Assembly: GCA_008729055.1 (NCBI GenBank)
Contig: SDUX01000009.1
Span: forward strand, 442,806 to 506,805
Reading direction: 5' to 3'
Source: Pyropia haitanensis
Taxonomy: Eukaryota > Rhodophyta > Bangiophyceae > Bangiales > Bangiaceae
DNA length: 64,000 bases
A program made the position numbers and the translations under genes. Below, in pieces: positions 33,901 through 46,363 of the stretch (the first letter of the stretch is position 1; the number at the start of each line of letters is the position of its first letter). Under the pieces are notes generated by a model, which was given only the letters and a program-made list of their open reading frames with translations, had not been told where the DNA came from and ran no database searches.

Positions 33901-36777
33901 CGGCCGGCTCGCGGAATGCCCATATATATACACGCTGCCCGCCCCCCCCCCCCCCTCCCCGCCCCTCGTCCCGCCCGATCGGCCGCGCCGCCCGTGCCGC
34001 CGCCACCGCTGCCGCCATCGTTACCGCGGCCGCCCTCACACCCCGACGTGGCAGGCAACACGGGCGGGGATGGGGGGGCGAGGGGGGGGAAGCTCCCGCC
34101 AACCCGCCGCCGCCACCGCGGTCGCGGCGGTGCGCAGGGGGCGGCAACGACCCGGCGCGGCTCGCCGCTCGTTTGCCACGGCGGGAGTGCGCGACGGACG
34201 ACGGCGGCAGGGACTCGGGCGGGAAGGATGGAGGGGCGGCGCGCGCCACGGCCGGCCGTAGCCGCCGCGCGGCGCGTGGCGGCATGGTGAGGGCGCGAAA
34301 AGGGTGGAACGGCGGACCCGTCGGGGCGCGCTCACCGGCGGGCGGAGCGCAGGCCGCGGCCGCCGGCGACGGAGGACGGCGAGCGCGGGAGCTGCATGCC
34401 GCGCACGGGGGTTTCGGTCGCACGGCGGGCGGGCGCGCCACGAGCGCCGCGCCACGGTTCCGTGGCGCGCGGCGCGGCGGGCCGCCCGCGACTCGGGGTG
34501 CGGGGTGGTGGCGAGGGCAGCGGCGGCGGCGGCGGCGGCAGCTGCGCCGCGGCGGCGGCGGCAGCTGCGCCGCACACGCGCGGCGCCGCGGTGGCGGGAG
34601 TAGCGGTTGGCGGCAGTGGGGACGGGGGGGGGGTGCTCTGACGCGGCCGCGCGAGGCGCTTCCCCTGCCGCGCGCCGTCCGCCACCGTCGCGCCAGATTG
34701 GCGTTGGGGTGCGCCGTCCGCGGCGGCCGCCGCCGACGGTGCCGCTCGTTTAAACGATCGTGGGTCGCGGCCGCCGCCAGCCGCGGCGGCCGGTCCGCCT
34801 CGCGCTGGCGCGTGCGTGCCGCCGGGTGGGTGGTGGCCGCTCTCGCCAAGCCGGCTGGGGTTGAGTGACCTCGCCCGGCCGTCCGGCCGCTGCCGTGTGG
34901 CCTCCCTATCCAGCCCTCCCCCCCACCTCACGCACCCGCGACCCGTGCTGGCGCGCCAGTCCCCGGATGCCGTGACCGAGCGGCCGCGGGTGGCTCCCGC
35001 CACGCCCATTCCCATCCCAAAGACGGCCGTCGCCCGCCGACGCACGCCGCCGCCGCCATCCTGCGCGGCGAGGGGGGGGAGAAGTGAGGCGGGGGTGAGT
35101 GGATGGACAGGGTCGAGGGGGGGGGCGCCAGCGTCGCGCACGCCGCGGGCCCCCCGGCGGGTGCGGGCGTGCCGGCGGCGCGCGGCCGCGGCGCGGGCGG
35201 CCGCCGCGTCGGGCGGGCGTGGCACCCCGCGGCGGTGGCCGCCGCGGCACGCGCCGCCTCGCCGGCGGCTGGGGTTTGTGGCGGGAGCGGCGGCCGGCGG
35301 CGACCAGTGTGCGGGAGGGCTTGGTTCGGGGGGGGGGGGGGGGGTCGGCTGCCGCGCCACGGGGCGGGTGGATAGGCCGCCGGCGGGCAGTGACCTCGCC
35401 GCGCCAGGCATCGCGCGTCGCGGATCTGTGGTGGGCCACTGCTGGGCGGGCGGGCGGGCGGCCGCTCCTCTGCTGCCCCTTCCCCACCGCAATGACACGC
35501 CAGTCGTCTCGTGTGGGGGATCTGCTCGACAGGCGGCGGGCAACCTACAAGCACCGTGTCCGCACACGGTGCACCTTGGGGTGTGTGCGCGAGCGGCGGG
35601 AGCGGCGGACTCAGCGGCCGACTACTGGCACGTCATGGCCGGCCGGGGCGCCCCACGGATGGCGCGTGGTGCGTGGGGCGGCGAGCGTGGCAGTCGTCCC
35701 GGTGGGACGCCGCCGGCTCGGCGGACGTCGCTGCACCCACCCACAGAAACTGTCTTTTTCATGTATTTTCAAACTTTTTTTGCGCGCAACCGTCCCACGC
35801 CGCTTCCCACGGCGCACCCGCGCGGCGCAAACGCCCAGGGGAGGAGCGGCACGGCGGCCGCCGGCCGTCCCTCCCTCAACACCCGACCGCTTCCGCCCCC
35901 CCGTACTGCGCTCCCCAGAGCCTGGCAAAGGGGTCCACCAACAGCGACAGCCGTGCTGTGGCGGGAGCGCGGCGGCCACCGGCCACGGCAGCGGCCTCGC
36001 CATGGCAGCCCGCCGCGGGCGGTCCACCGCCAACCGCCGTAACCCGCCGCGGCCGCGGCGGGCGCGCGAAAACTAAAAACAAAGCACAGCAGCGCGGCGT
36101 CGCGCGCACGGGAGACGGCCCGCAGCGGCCGTGGCGCCAGTGGCGGGGCGCGCCGCGCCGCCAGCGGCGCCGCCCCCCCGCCGCACCCGGCTCGTCCGCG
36201 CCGGCTGCGTCGGCAAGCCGCCGCCGCCGTCACCGTGGGCGGTCGGTGGCGCACGCTGGCGGCCGCCGGCCACGGCGGTGGACCGCCCCGTGTCGGACCG
36301 CCCGGCACAAACGGCGCGCGCGGGTCCGCTGCGCCCGCGGGGGCGGCCCCGCTGGGTGGCGGCCCCACCGCCCCGCGTCAGTCGCGCCCCTCGTGCCTCC
36401 CGCTCCGCCCGAGGCGGGCGGGCGCGTTGCCGGGCGCGGCGGGCACCCGCGGCGGGCTCGTCGCGCGACGCCGGTTGGCGCCTGCGCGCGCGCACACACC
36501 GCGAGCGGCGGCCGCTCGCGCCGGCGTGGCTTCCCGCGCGCGCCCCCGCCCCGCCACGCCCCCCGCTCGCCGCGCGGCGCGTCGGCCGGCGCTCACGGCC
36601 TGCCGGTGGCCGGTTTGCGTACCCGCGTCCCGCCACTTCCCGCGCCGCCATCCGGCGCACGCGGGCGCGAGCGCCCGCGCCCGCGCCCGCGTACGCCCGC
36701 GGCGCGCACTTCCCCCGGCCCCCAACCCTCGCCCACCATCCGGCGCGTCCACGGCGCCGCCCCGCGTTCGGGGCGCG
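31000..36777. other. GC-rich gene-poor region
   Basis: 5.8 kb of high-GC DNA with long overlapping frames on both strands (Arg/Ala/Pro/Gly-rich) and no recognisable domain. Contains a TATATATA run at about 33923-33930 followed by a C-run, G-runs near 35328-35342, and a short AT-rich patch at 35750-35785. I see no gene that I can support. Confidence 0.45.
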
Positions 36778-36785
36778 TATAAATA
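36778..36785 (+). promoter_or_regulatory. Candidate TATA box
   Basis: TATAAATA embedded in otherwise very GC-rich sequence, about 330 bases before an ATG in CACACCATGG context at 37110. Its isolation in GC-rich DNA makes it stand out, but transcription is not shown. Confidence 0.35.
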
Positions 36786-37109
36786 CGTGCCGCCCCGGAT
36801 GCCCACCGCGCGCGGGCGCCACCCGCCGATCATCATCCACCATTGGCCACCCGGCGGTGGTCATCGCGGCCGCCGGTCGCGGCATGCGTTCGCACCGGCG
36901 GCCCCTCTGCCCGTCTTGGTCACGGCCGCCGGCGTTGCCGCCGGTGGCCGCTGTCTACACTGTATTTGCAGCTGCTGCGGTCGCCGATGGTGCCGCCGCC
37001 GCCGTCGTTGTCCGTGCCCGTGCCGTCGTGGACGGCCGCGTCCATCTTTCGCGCGCCGGCTGCGTGGGCGCGGGCGATGCCACTTTGCGAGGTGATCTCG
37101 CACCACACC

Positions 37110-37466
37110 ATGGTAGGGGTCCACTTCGAGATGCTCCTCAGCTTCTTGTGTGCTGTTCTCTGTCTCGCCTCGTCGTTGATGCTGCTGTTCGTGTTGGTGA
37201 CGGTGCCACGCACATCGTATCATTGGCGGGCGGGGGGCGGGTGGGGGGGGAGGGGGCCCACGGGTTTGCCCATCCTCCCGCCTCACCGGCTCGCGTCGTC
37301 GTCGCCCGGCGCACTCGTGGGGTACGATTCGGGCGGGGGGTTTCGTTGCTCTTTGGGTTTGGTCTGGTGGTGCGTTGCATCCGTGGACCGTAATTCTGTG
37401 GCCCTTCTAACATTCAGGACCTCTTTGCGGTTCGTGGCTGTTTCTGTGTGCTTGGTCGGTCTGTGA
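37110..37466 (+). CDS. Possible small ORF or first exon with signal/anchor segment
   Basis: The ATG in CACACCATGG context opens a 118-codon frame. It begins MVGVHFEMLLSFLCAVLCLA and continues hydrophobic for ~15 more residues, like a signal peptide or anchor. After about residue 38 it becomes Gly/Arg-rich and loses protein-like character, so a splice donor may lie near 37210. It could be the first exon of the pentapeptide/Hint gene, whose known exons start ~9 kb downstream beyond the 53-bp array. That link is inference only. The alternative is a chance ORF. Confidence 0.25.
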   Translation: MVGVHFEMLLSFLCAVLCLASSLMLLFVLVTVPRTSYHWRAGGGWGGRGPTGLPILPPHRLASSSPGALVGYDSGGGFRCSLGLVWWCVASVDRNSVALLTFRTSLRFVAVSVCLVGL

Positions 37467-38199
37467 ACTGTTGACCGCTTCAGTTTGTCGTGCGAGCTGC
37501 GTCGTCGAGTACCGCCCCCCCCCCGCCTCTGCTCGCCGCGTCACTCGCCACCGCCGATGGGCTTCTGTGGCGGTTTGCCGCCGGCACCTGCTGTAGGTGT
37601 TGACCGAGGTCGACGGTGGCAAGGCACGGGCGGGGAGTTGTTGCCGCGGGAGACGGCGATGGCCGACGCTTTTGCGGGGGGGCGGCCGGCCGCGGCGCGG
37701 GTCCATGGCTCGTCCCGCATGGGCGGTGGCGGCCGCCGCTGCGTGCGGTCGTAGCGTCGGCGCTCCCCAGTGGCGGCGGCGGTGGCGGGTGGGGGCGGCA
37801 CGGGTGCGGTGCGGTCGCGCCGTCGGCCGGCGTTGGTGGTGGGCGCCGCTGCTTCTATTTGGCGGCGCTGCCGCGCGCCTGCCACCCCATGTTGGCGGTT
37901 GTGTTGGCAGCGTGGCGGGATCTGACGACCGCCCCCTGCCGTTGACATTGGTGGCGGGCGGAGCAGGCGGGCGGCGCCCTGTTTTTTGGGTTGGCGGTGG
38001 CGACCACAGCGGGGTGGCCGCGGCCGCCTGACAGGCGGCGGGGTGGCGCGCGCTGCCAGGGGCGGCGGGCGGCGCCGCCGCGCTGGCGTGGTGGCGGGGG
38101 CGGCTCGTCCGAGGGGCGGCCGGCGGCAGCGGCGACAAGGGGCGGGCTTGGCGCCACGCGGTAGCGACGATGGCGGGCGGCCGCCGTGCGGGTGGCGTG
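37467..38199. other. GC-rich transition to tandem array
   Basis: GGC-rich sequence with scattered pieces resembling the 53-bp unit but without clear register. No gene recognised. Confidence 0.4.
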
Positions 38200-41100
38200 G
38201 CGGCGCTAGCGTCGGCTTGTGGTGGGAGCGGGCGGCGCTGACCGCGGCGGGCGGGTGGCGCTGGCTGCTGGCGTTGGCGGCGCGCAACCCCTTGGCGGCT
38301 CCACGGCGTTTGTAGTCTGCGAACGAGATGTGGTACGGCCGGCCGAGCGGGCACACGCTGCCAAGACTTGTACCGGCCGCCGCCACCACCTTTTGTGGGG
38401 GGTCGACGTGGGCATGATGGTCGACGAGACCCGCTGCTCGCGACGCGCTGGCAGTCGCGGCCGGCTGCGGGCGTTGGCGGGGAGCCGTCGCTGTCTGGCG
38501 GGTGCGTCGCACTTGCCGTTGGCGCTGGTCGCGGCCGGCCGCTCTTTGGCCGTCACGGGCCGCCCGCCGCCGGCGCTGGCGGCGGGTGGCTGCTGGTGAT
38601 GGCATGGGCGTGGCGCTCGCCACGGACTCTAGCGCCTCGCGGCTACTGGCGTTGGCGAGGGGGACTGATCTGGGCCCTTGAGTTGGCGCCCGGCGGGTGT
38701 TGGACGGGGAGGTGGTGTGTGCCTCCCTCGTTGGTTGCTGCGGGCTGCTGATGCTAGCGGCGGGGTGGCGCATGCCGCTAGCTCTGACGGCGGGCGGCTG
38801 TTGGGGTGGGCTGGGGGGTGGCGCTCGCCACCGGCTGTGCTGTTGGGTCGCCGCTTGTGTTGGCGGGGGGGCTGCGCTCGCCGTCGGTTTTGACGGCGAG
38901 CGGCTGCTGGCGCTGGCGCTCGCCTTCTGCTGATGGTGGCGTGGAAGCGGCCGTCGCCGTCGGCTCTGGTGGCGGGCCGTTTCTGGCGTTGGCGTGAGCG
39001 TTGCACTTGGTCGTCGCTGGTGCCGGCGGTTGGCCGTTGGCGTTAACGCGGGGGTTGCGCTTGTCGCTGGCGGCCGCGGCCCGCGATTGCTGATGGCGGC
39101 GGAGGTGGCCCTCGCGTCGGGCTTTGCCGTCTGGCGGCCGGCTGTGTTGGCAATGGTGTTGGCGCTTGCCGCAGACGTTGACGGCGCGCGGCGGGAGGCG
39201 TTGAGAGCCGGTGGACGCTGGTTTGCCTCGGGGGGAAGCTCGCCGCCAGCTTTAGCGGCGGGCGGCCGCTCGCGTGGGCGCGGTGGTTGGCCTTGGCGTC
39301 GCTGGTGGCAGCGGTTGTCTGGTTTTTGACCAGGACGTGGCGCTCGCCGCCGGCTTGGGCGGCGCGCTGCTGGTTGCGTTGGCCAGGGGATGCCTGGTGG
39401 CGTCGTCGTTGGCGGCGAGCGGCTGCTGATTTTGACTGGACGGTGACGTCTGCGGCTGGCTTGTGGCGGCCGGCGGTTGCTGGCGTTGGCGTGGGAGTAA
39501 CGCTCTGCGCAGGCCTAGGCGGCGAGTGGCCGGTTGCGTTGGTGGTGATTTCCGCCGGCGTTGACGCCGGGTGCCTGCTCGCGTTGACGGTGGGGAGCCG
39601 CTTGCCGCCAGCGCTGGCGGCGGGCGGCTGCTCGCTGTTGCGTGTGGGTGATGCTCGCCGCTGGCGCTTCCGTTTGACGGCCGCTGGTGTTCGCGGCGGC
39701 ACGATGCTTGGCGCGGGAGTTGCGGACGGCGGCTGCTGGCGGTGGCGGTGGGGTGGCGCTCGCCGTGGGGCGTTGGCGGCTGGTGACTGCTGGAGTTGGC
39801 GCGGCGGTTGGCGCTCACTGCTGACTGTGCCGTCGGGGGAATGCTGGCGGTGAAGGAGACGGCTGCGTTTGGCGTTGCTGTCGGCGGCGGGGGGCTGCTC
39901 GCGAGGGTGTCTCGTTTGCCGCCGGCGACGCCATCGAACGGCCGCTGATGTTGTTAGCGGTCGGCTGCTGTTTGGAGGGGGGGCGAAGCCCGCCGGTGGC
40001 TGTGGCCTTGGGCTGCTGCTGGCGTTGACTCGGGGGGCTCGCTTGGCATCGCTGGTGTTGGCGCACAGCTGCAGGCGTTGGCGCGGGGCAGGGTGCTTGC
40101 CGCCGGCGTTGGCGGCGAACGGCTGCTGGCGTTGGCGGTGATGCTGCGCTCGGGGTTGCTGTTGGCGGTGGGGGGCTGCTTGTGTTGGCGGGAAGGTGGC
40201 GCCTGTCGTCACAAATGACGGCTGGCAGCTGCTGATTTTTCCAGCGGTCGGCCACTGCTTGATGGGACGCTGACGCCCGTGGCCGGCTTTGGCGGCCAGC
40301 GGTTGCTGCGTTGGCTGGGAGGCGGTGTTTGGTGCCGCCGTTGGCGGCGGGCGGTCTCTCGCGTTGTCGTGGTTGTGGCTTTTGACGTCTCTGGCTGCGA
40401 CTGGCGGCTGGTGGCGTTGTCTACGGGCGGGCGCTTTTTGGCGGGTGGGACTCGCTCGCCGCCGGCATTGACATTGCCGTCAATCTTCCTCCGGCTTCAC
40501 CGCTTGGGGGGCGCATGCCGCCGGCGTTGGCGGCGAGCGGCTGCTGGTTTTGGCTCTGCGGCTTCGCTTGGGGCTGCTGATGTCGGCGGGCGGCTGCTGA
40601 CGTTGGCGCGGGGGTGGCGCCGACCGTCAGCATTGATGGCAGGCATTTGGTGGCGTGCCAGCGGTCGGCCGCTGTTTGGCGTGGGCGTCCAGCTCGCCAT
40701 CGGCTTTGGCGTGCGCTTGGCGTCGGTGTTGGCGGCGGGCGGTCGCTGCGTGGCGATGGGATGGCGCTTTTCTGCTCTTTGGAGAGGGCGTGACGCTCGC
40801 GGTGGGGTGGCTTCTCCGCCAGCGTTGGCGGCGAGGGCGTCTTGGCGTTGCCACCGGGGTGGCCATTGTTTGGCGTGGGCCTCATGCTCGTCGTCAGCGT
40901 TGGTAGGAGGCGGCTGCTGGAGTTTCCAGCCGGCAGCTGCGGGTCGCAGCCGACGTCGGCGGCGTGGGGCTGCTGGCGTTTGCAGCAGGCGGCTGTTTTT
41001 TTGCTTTGGCGTGACGCTTGCCGCCGGCCTCGGCGACGGGCGGTTACAGGCCTTGACGGCGGAGTAGCGTTTGCTGCTGCCTTTGCCGTTGGCCGGCTGC

Positions 41101-44100
41101 TGGCGCTGCTAGCAGGGCGTCTCGGACTGGTGGCTGGGTGCCAATCGCCGCCGGCGTTGGCAGCGGACGACTGCCGGAGGTGGCGGAGGGGTAGCGCTTG
41201 ACGCCGGGCGGCTCCTGGCGGCGTTTGCGGGCTGCAGCTGTTTGGCGTGGCCATGACATGAGGCGCCGGGTCTGGCGGCATGCGGTTGCTGCCGATGGCG
41301 TGGGGGTGATGCTCACCGCCGGCGTTGGTGGTGGGCGGCCGCTGACGTTGGCGGGGTGGCGGCGTTCGCCGCCAGCTTATGTCGGCGAGCAGCAAGTTGC
41401 CTTGGCAGCAGGCGGCCGCTGGTTGACGTTGACGTGACGTGCGTCGCGCGCGTCAGCGGTGCAGGGTCTGTGGCGTTGGCGGGCGGGTGGGCTTTGCCTG
41501 TGGCGTTCGCGGCCGGCGGCTGCTAGCGTTGGCGGGCGCGTGACGCGTGCCGTTGGCTTTGTTGTCGGGCAGCTGCTGGCGTTAGCGCGAGGGTAGCCTT
41601 GGCTGCGCGCTTTTTTCGTTGGGCCGCTGCTGGTACTGGTGGGGGCGTGTCGCTTGCCGCCGTCATTGCGGTTGGGCAGCTGCTGGCGCTATCAGCGGGC
41701 GACCTTGTATTGCTGTGGTGGCTCTTTCTGCCGTCGTTGATGGCGGGCGGCTGCTGGCGATTGTGGGCGGCGAGCGCTCGCAGCAAGCTTTTACCTCGGG
41801 CTGCAGATGGCGGTTCCGGCTGCTGACGATTGTGGGCGGCGAACGTTCACTTAGTGGAAGTAGCGGCGCCTTCCGTCAGCTTTGGCGGCTGGCAGCTGCT
41901 GATGGAGGACAGGGGTGCCGCTTGGCGTCGCTGCTGGCGCCCGACGGCTGATGTTTGGCAGATGGCCGCCGCCGCTGCTGGCAGCTGGCCACCGCCGCCG
42001 GCCGCCACCCCCCGCCGCGGCCGCCTCTTCTTCGCCGCCGCCGTCAGGTGCTGGGGGTTGTTCCCCCCGTCCCCGGTGTGGCCGCCGTCGGCTACCGGCT
42101 GCTGCCGGCGTGTTGACTGCGTGCAGTCGCTGTCGCTGGCGCGGGTGCGGCACATACCGTCGGCCGTGACGGTAGCCAACTGCTGGCATTGCCAGCGGCC
42201 GGCCGCTGTTTGGCATGGGCGTGACGCTCGCCGCCGGCTTGGCGGCGGACGGCCGCTGGTGCTGGCTGAGGGGTGACGCTTGGCGTCTCTGATGACGGCA
42301 AGCGCCCGCTGACGTCGGAGGGGCGGCGGCGCTTGACGTTGATGCTTGCGCTCGCCGGCTGCCGTTTTTGCCTGGTGGGCGGTTCTCGCCGCCAGCGTTG
42401 CCAGCAGGCGGCTTGCCATCTGGCGCCTTTCGGTGTCGTGAGCGCGCGGCTGCTGATTTGCGCCTGGGTGACAATGGCTGTTGGCGTTGGCGGTGGGCAG
42501 CTGATGGCGATGATGGTGGGCTTGCGGTGCGCGTCGCTGTTGACGGCGAACGCCCGCCGTCGTTGTCTGGGGGGTGACGCATGGCGTCGTTGTTGACGGC
42601 GAGCGCTTGCTGGGGTTGGCAGGGCGGTGGCGCTTGCTGCTGTTTTTGGCTGCGGGCCGGTGCTGTTGTTTGCTTTGGGCTTGCGCTTGGCGTCGGTGTT
42701 GGCGGCGGGCGGTCGCTGCGTGGCGATGGGATGCGGCTTTTCTGCCTTTTGGGGTGGGCGTGATTCTCGCCTCCGGCGTTTGCGGCTGGCAGCTGCTGGC
42801 GTTGGCTGCGGGGTGGGGCCCGCCATGGGCGTGTGTGGCGGGCGGATGCCCGGGTTGGCTTGTGCTGTTTCGTGTGCTGGCGGTGCTCTCCGCCGGCGTT
42901 TGCGGCGGGCAGCTGCTGGCGTAGGCGGATGAGTGGTGTTTCCCACCGGCGTTTGCGGCGAGCCGCTGCTGGCATTGGCAGCGGGCGGCTGCTGGCGTTT
43001 TCTGTGGGGTCACTCTCGCCGCCGGCATTGGTGGCGGGAGGCTGCTTGCGTTGGCGGCGGGGTGTTGCTTGCCTCAGGGTTTGCCGTCGGGCGGCTCTCG
43101 GTGTTGTGACCGCGCGGCCGCTGGCTGGTGGCGGGCGGCCGGTGGCGCTGGAGATGGGCTTGCCGTCGGCGTCGCTGTCGTCGGCACCCGCCCGCTGTTG
43201 TTGCCTGGGGGCTAGCGCTCGGCGTCGATGTTGACGGCAAGCGCTTGCTGGCGTTGGCGAGGGGGCGACGCTTGCTGCGGCTCTTGGCTACGGGTGGCTG
43301 CTATTGTCGGCTTGAGGCTTGCGCTTAGCGTCCGTGTGGGTGGTTGACGGGGGCTGCTTGGCGAGGGGGTGGCGCTCTTCGGCCGTGTCGCGTGGGAGTG
43401 ACGGTCGCCACGGATGTCTGGCTGGCGGCTGCTGGCATTGGCTGGGGGCTGGCGTTTGCTGCTGGCGTTGCCGGCGAGCGGATATGTGGCTTGGCGGGCG
43501 CTGTTTTGGTGTGTGGGCGGTGCTCTGCGCCGGCGTTGGCGGCGTGCGGCTGCGTGATTGTAAGCGGGAGTGGCGCTTGGCGTCGCTGTTGGCGGTCGGC
43601 AGCTGCTGGCTACGGCGGTGGGTTGGGTTTCTTTGTCGGCGTTGGCGGCGAGGATCTGTTGGCGTTGTCATTGCGGCGCCCGCTGTTTGGCGTGCGGCTG
43701 CCGCTCGCGACCGGCGTTGGCAGGAGGCGGCTACTGGCTTTTGCAGCACGCACCAGCTGGCGTTGCCATGCGCGTGACTACCGCAGCCGATGTTCGCCGC
43801 GCGGGGCTGCTGGCGTCGGCAGCAGGCATCTGTCGTTTTGCGTTCGCGTGACGCTGACCAGCGCCCTTCGTTCGGGCAGTTGCTGGCGTCAATCGCGGGG
43901 TAGCGCTTGCCGCCGCGTTTGCCTTTCGGCAGCTGCTAGCGTTGCTAGCAGGCGCGTCGGTGACTAGCGGGCGGGTGGCCATCGCCTCCGGCGTTGGCAG
44001 CAGGCGGTTGCTGGTGTTGGCGGGGGGTAGCGGTCGCCGCCGGGCTGCTTCTTGCGGCGTCTGCGGGCGGCGGTTGTTTGACGGGGCCACGGCATGCGCT

Positions 44101-46345
44101 GCCGGGTCTGGCGACAGGCGCTTGCTGGCATGGGTGTGGGAGTGATGCTCACGGCCGGCGTTGGTGGTGCGTGGTCAGTGGTACTGGCGGGCGGCTGACG
44201 CTCGCCGATAGCTGGCGGAGAGCGGCTGCTTGCGTTGGCGGCGGGGCGGCTGTTGTGACCGCTTTTGCCGTTGGGTAACTGCTGGCGCTGGCAGGGGGTG
44301 ATGCTGACTGCTAGCGTTCGTGGGCGGCGGGCGTCTGCTGGCGGGCGCTGCGTGATTGCACTTGGCGTCACTCTTGACGTTACGGAGCTGCTGGCGCTTG
44401 CTGCGCGGTTGTGCTCGGCGTCTTGGCTGGCGGCGGGCGTCTGCACTCGCCGATTGGGCCATTGCGCCTGGTGTCGCTCATGGCGGCGGGTGGCTGCGGG
44501 AGATGGCTGGGGAGCTCAGCTTGGCGTCGGTGTCGACAGCAGGTGTCTGCCAGCTTGGGCGCGGCGGCGGTGCTCGCTGCCGGTTGTGGCGTCGGTGCGT
44601 GGCTCGCGTTGGCGTGGGGATGGCGCTCGCAACTGGCTTTGCTGTCGGACGGCGGCTGGTGTTGTCAGGCGGTGGCCGCCGTTTGTCGCAGGGGTGGCGC
44701 TTGGTGTCGGCGTCGGAGGTGGGATGCTTGAGGCCATTGTGTGCGGGTGCCGCTCGCCGCCGGTGCTGGCGGCGGATGGTTTCTGGTGTTGGCGGGGGGT
44801 GCCGCTTGCCGCCTTCTTTGCCATCGGTCGGCTGCCAGCGCTGATGGCAGCCGCCGGATGCTTTGCGGGCGGGCTACGCTCGCCACAGGCGTCAGCAGCA
44901 CGCTGCTGCTGGTGGCGACTGGGTAGCGGCGCCTTCCATCAACTTTGGCGGCTGGCAGCTGATGGCGTCGGCGCGGGGGTGGTGCTTGGCGTCGCTGACG
45001 GCGGCTGGCGGTTGCTTTCTGGCGTGTGGGAGGCGCTTGCAGTCGGCGCTGGCGACGGACGGCTTCTGGCGTTGGCCGCGAGCTGGCGCTTGAGCTGCCC
45101 ATTTGTGGTAGGCAGCTGTTGCAGTTGACGTCGGGCGGTTGCCCGTGTTGTCGTGTGGGTGTCGCCCGCCGCCAACATTGCCGTCGAGCGGCTCTTGGTG
45201 TTTGCAGGCGGGCTTCTAGGTTGGGGGGGCAGCGTTTGCCGTCGGCTTTGGCAGCGCGTAGCTGCTGATGTTGGCGGGTGGCTGGCGGTTGCCGTATGTT
45301 TTGACGGCAGGCCGCTGCCGGTGTTGTCTGCCGGCGGCCGCAGATTGGCGTGGGCGTAACGCTTGCCGCCGGCTTTGTCGGTGGGCGGCTGCTTGCGCTG
45401 GCTGCGAGGTGGTGCTGGCCGTCTCCGTCGGCGGCGGGCAGCTGCTGGCACTGGCGGGAGGGTGTCGCATGTCGCCGGCTTTCGTGGCGGGCGGTTGCCA
45501 GGGTTGGAGTGGGACTTGCTCTCGCCGCCGGCTCCCGCTGCGGGCGGATGCTGGAGATGCCTCAGATGTGGCGCTTGGCGTTGCTGCTGGTGGCCGGCGT
45601 CTGGTGGAGTCGGCGGGGCGGTGCCGTTCGCCGCTTGCATCGCTATCGGCCTGCTGCTGGCGTTTTCAGGAGCTGGCCGCTGTTCGGCGCGGGGTTGCTG
45701 CGTTTGCTGTCGATGCGAGCAGCAGGCAGCTTTGGGCGCTGGCGGGGGGATGCTTGCAGTCGTCGTTGACCACAGGCAGCCTTTGGCGTTGGCAGGGGGG
45801 TGGCGCTCGGCTTTTATGGTGGCGCCCGCCGGCTGCTGATTGGATTATGGGCGGCGCTTGCCGCCAGCGTTGGCAGCGGGCGGCTGCTGGCACTGGCGGA
45901 GGTGCTTGCGTTTGGCTGTTGACGGCAGTCTTGGTCGGCGCTCGGCCGCTGGTAGGCGACCGGGTGACGCTGGCGGCCATCGATGGCGGCGGCCCGCTGG
46001 CGGGGTTGGCTGAGGGGCGGCTGTTGATGTCACTGTTGGCGCGTAGCGGCTGCGGGTTCGTCGATGGGCGGCGTTCGCCGCGGGCGTTGGCAGCAGAAGG
46101 TCGTCGTCGCTGGCGGGGAGGTGGCGCTTGGCGTTGCTGTGGATGGCGGGCGGCTGCCGCCGCCGGCTGGGGGATAGTGCTTTGCGTCGCTGTTGGCGCC
46201 CGGCGGCTGCTAGCGTTGGCGGAAAATGGGCACTTTTCCGCTGGCATTGGCGGCGTGCTGTATCTGGCGCTGGCTGGAGGGTGGCGTTCGCCACAGGCTT
46301 GCCTGTCGGGCGGCTGTTGGCGTTGGCGGCGGGCGGCTGTTGCGG
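38200..46345. repeat. Degenerate 53-bp tandem repeat array
   Basis: Units begin GCTGCTGGCGTTGGCG, continue with GGGGTGGCGCTCGCCGCCGG and end near GGCGGGCG. I counted exactly 53 bases in many unbroken units, for example around 38600, 38750-38880, 41519-41625 and 42990-43095, with 54 or more in others. That gives roughly 150 copies, A-poor on the plus strand. Since 53 is not divisible by three, the reading phase rotates between units, so no long repeated protein is encoded and the open frames (up to ~390 codons) are by-products. The array stops about 20 bases before the first clear exon of the Hint-domain gene. Confidence 0.8.
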
Positions 46346-46363
46346 GGTGAACCTGGACTACAG

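Noticed and set aside
33923..33930. TATATATA as a promoter
   Set aside because: No plausible coding start or gene follows; a simple TA run before a C-run.
41847..43028. Long minus-strand frames (up to 393 codons) in the 53-bp array
   Set aside because: Unit length is not a multiple of three, phase rotates, and no repeated peptide is maintained.
24750..46345. CRISPR-like arrays
   Set aside because: Repeats are degenerate tandem units without unique spacers; eukaryotic context.
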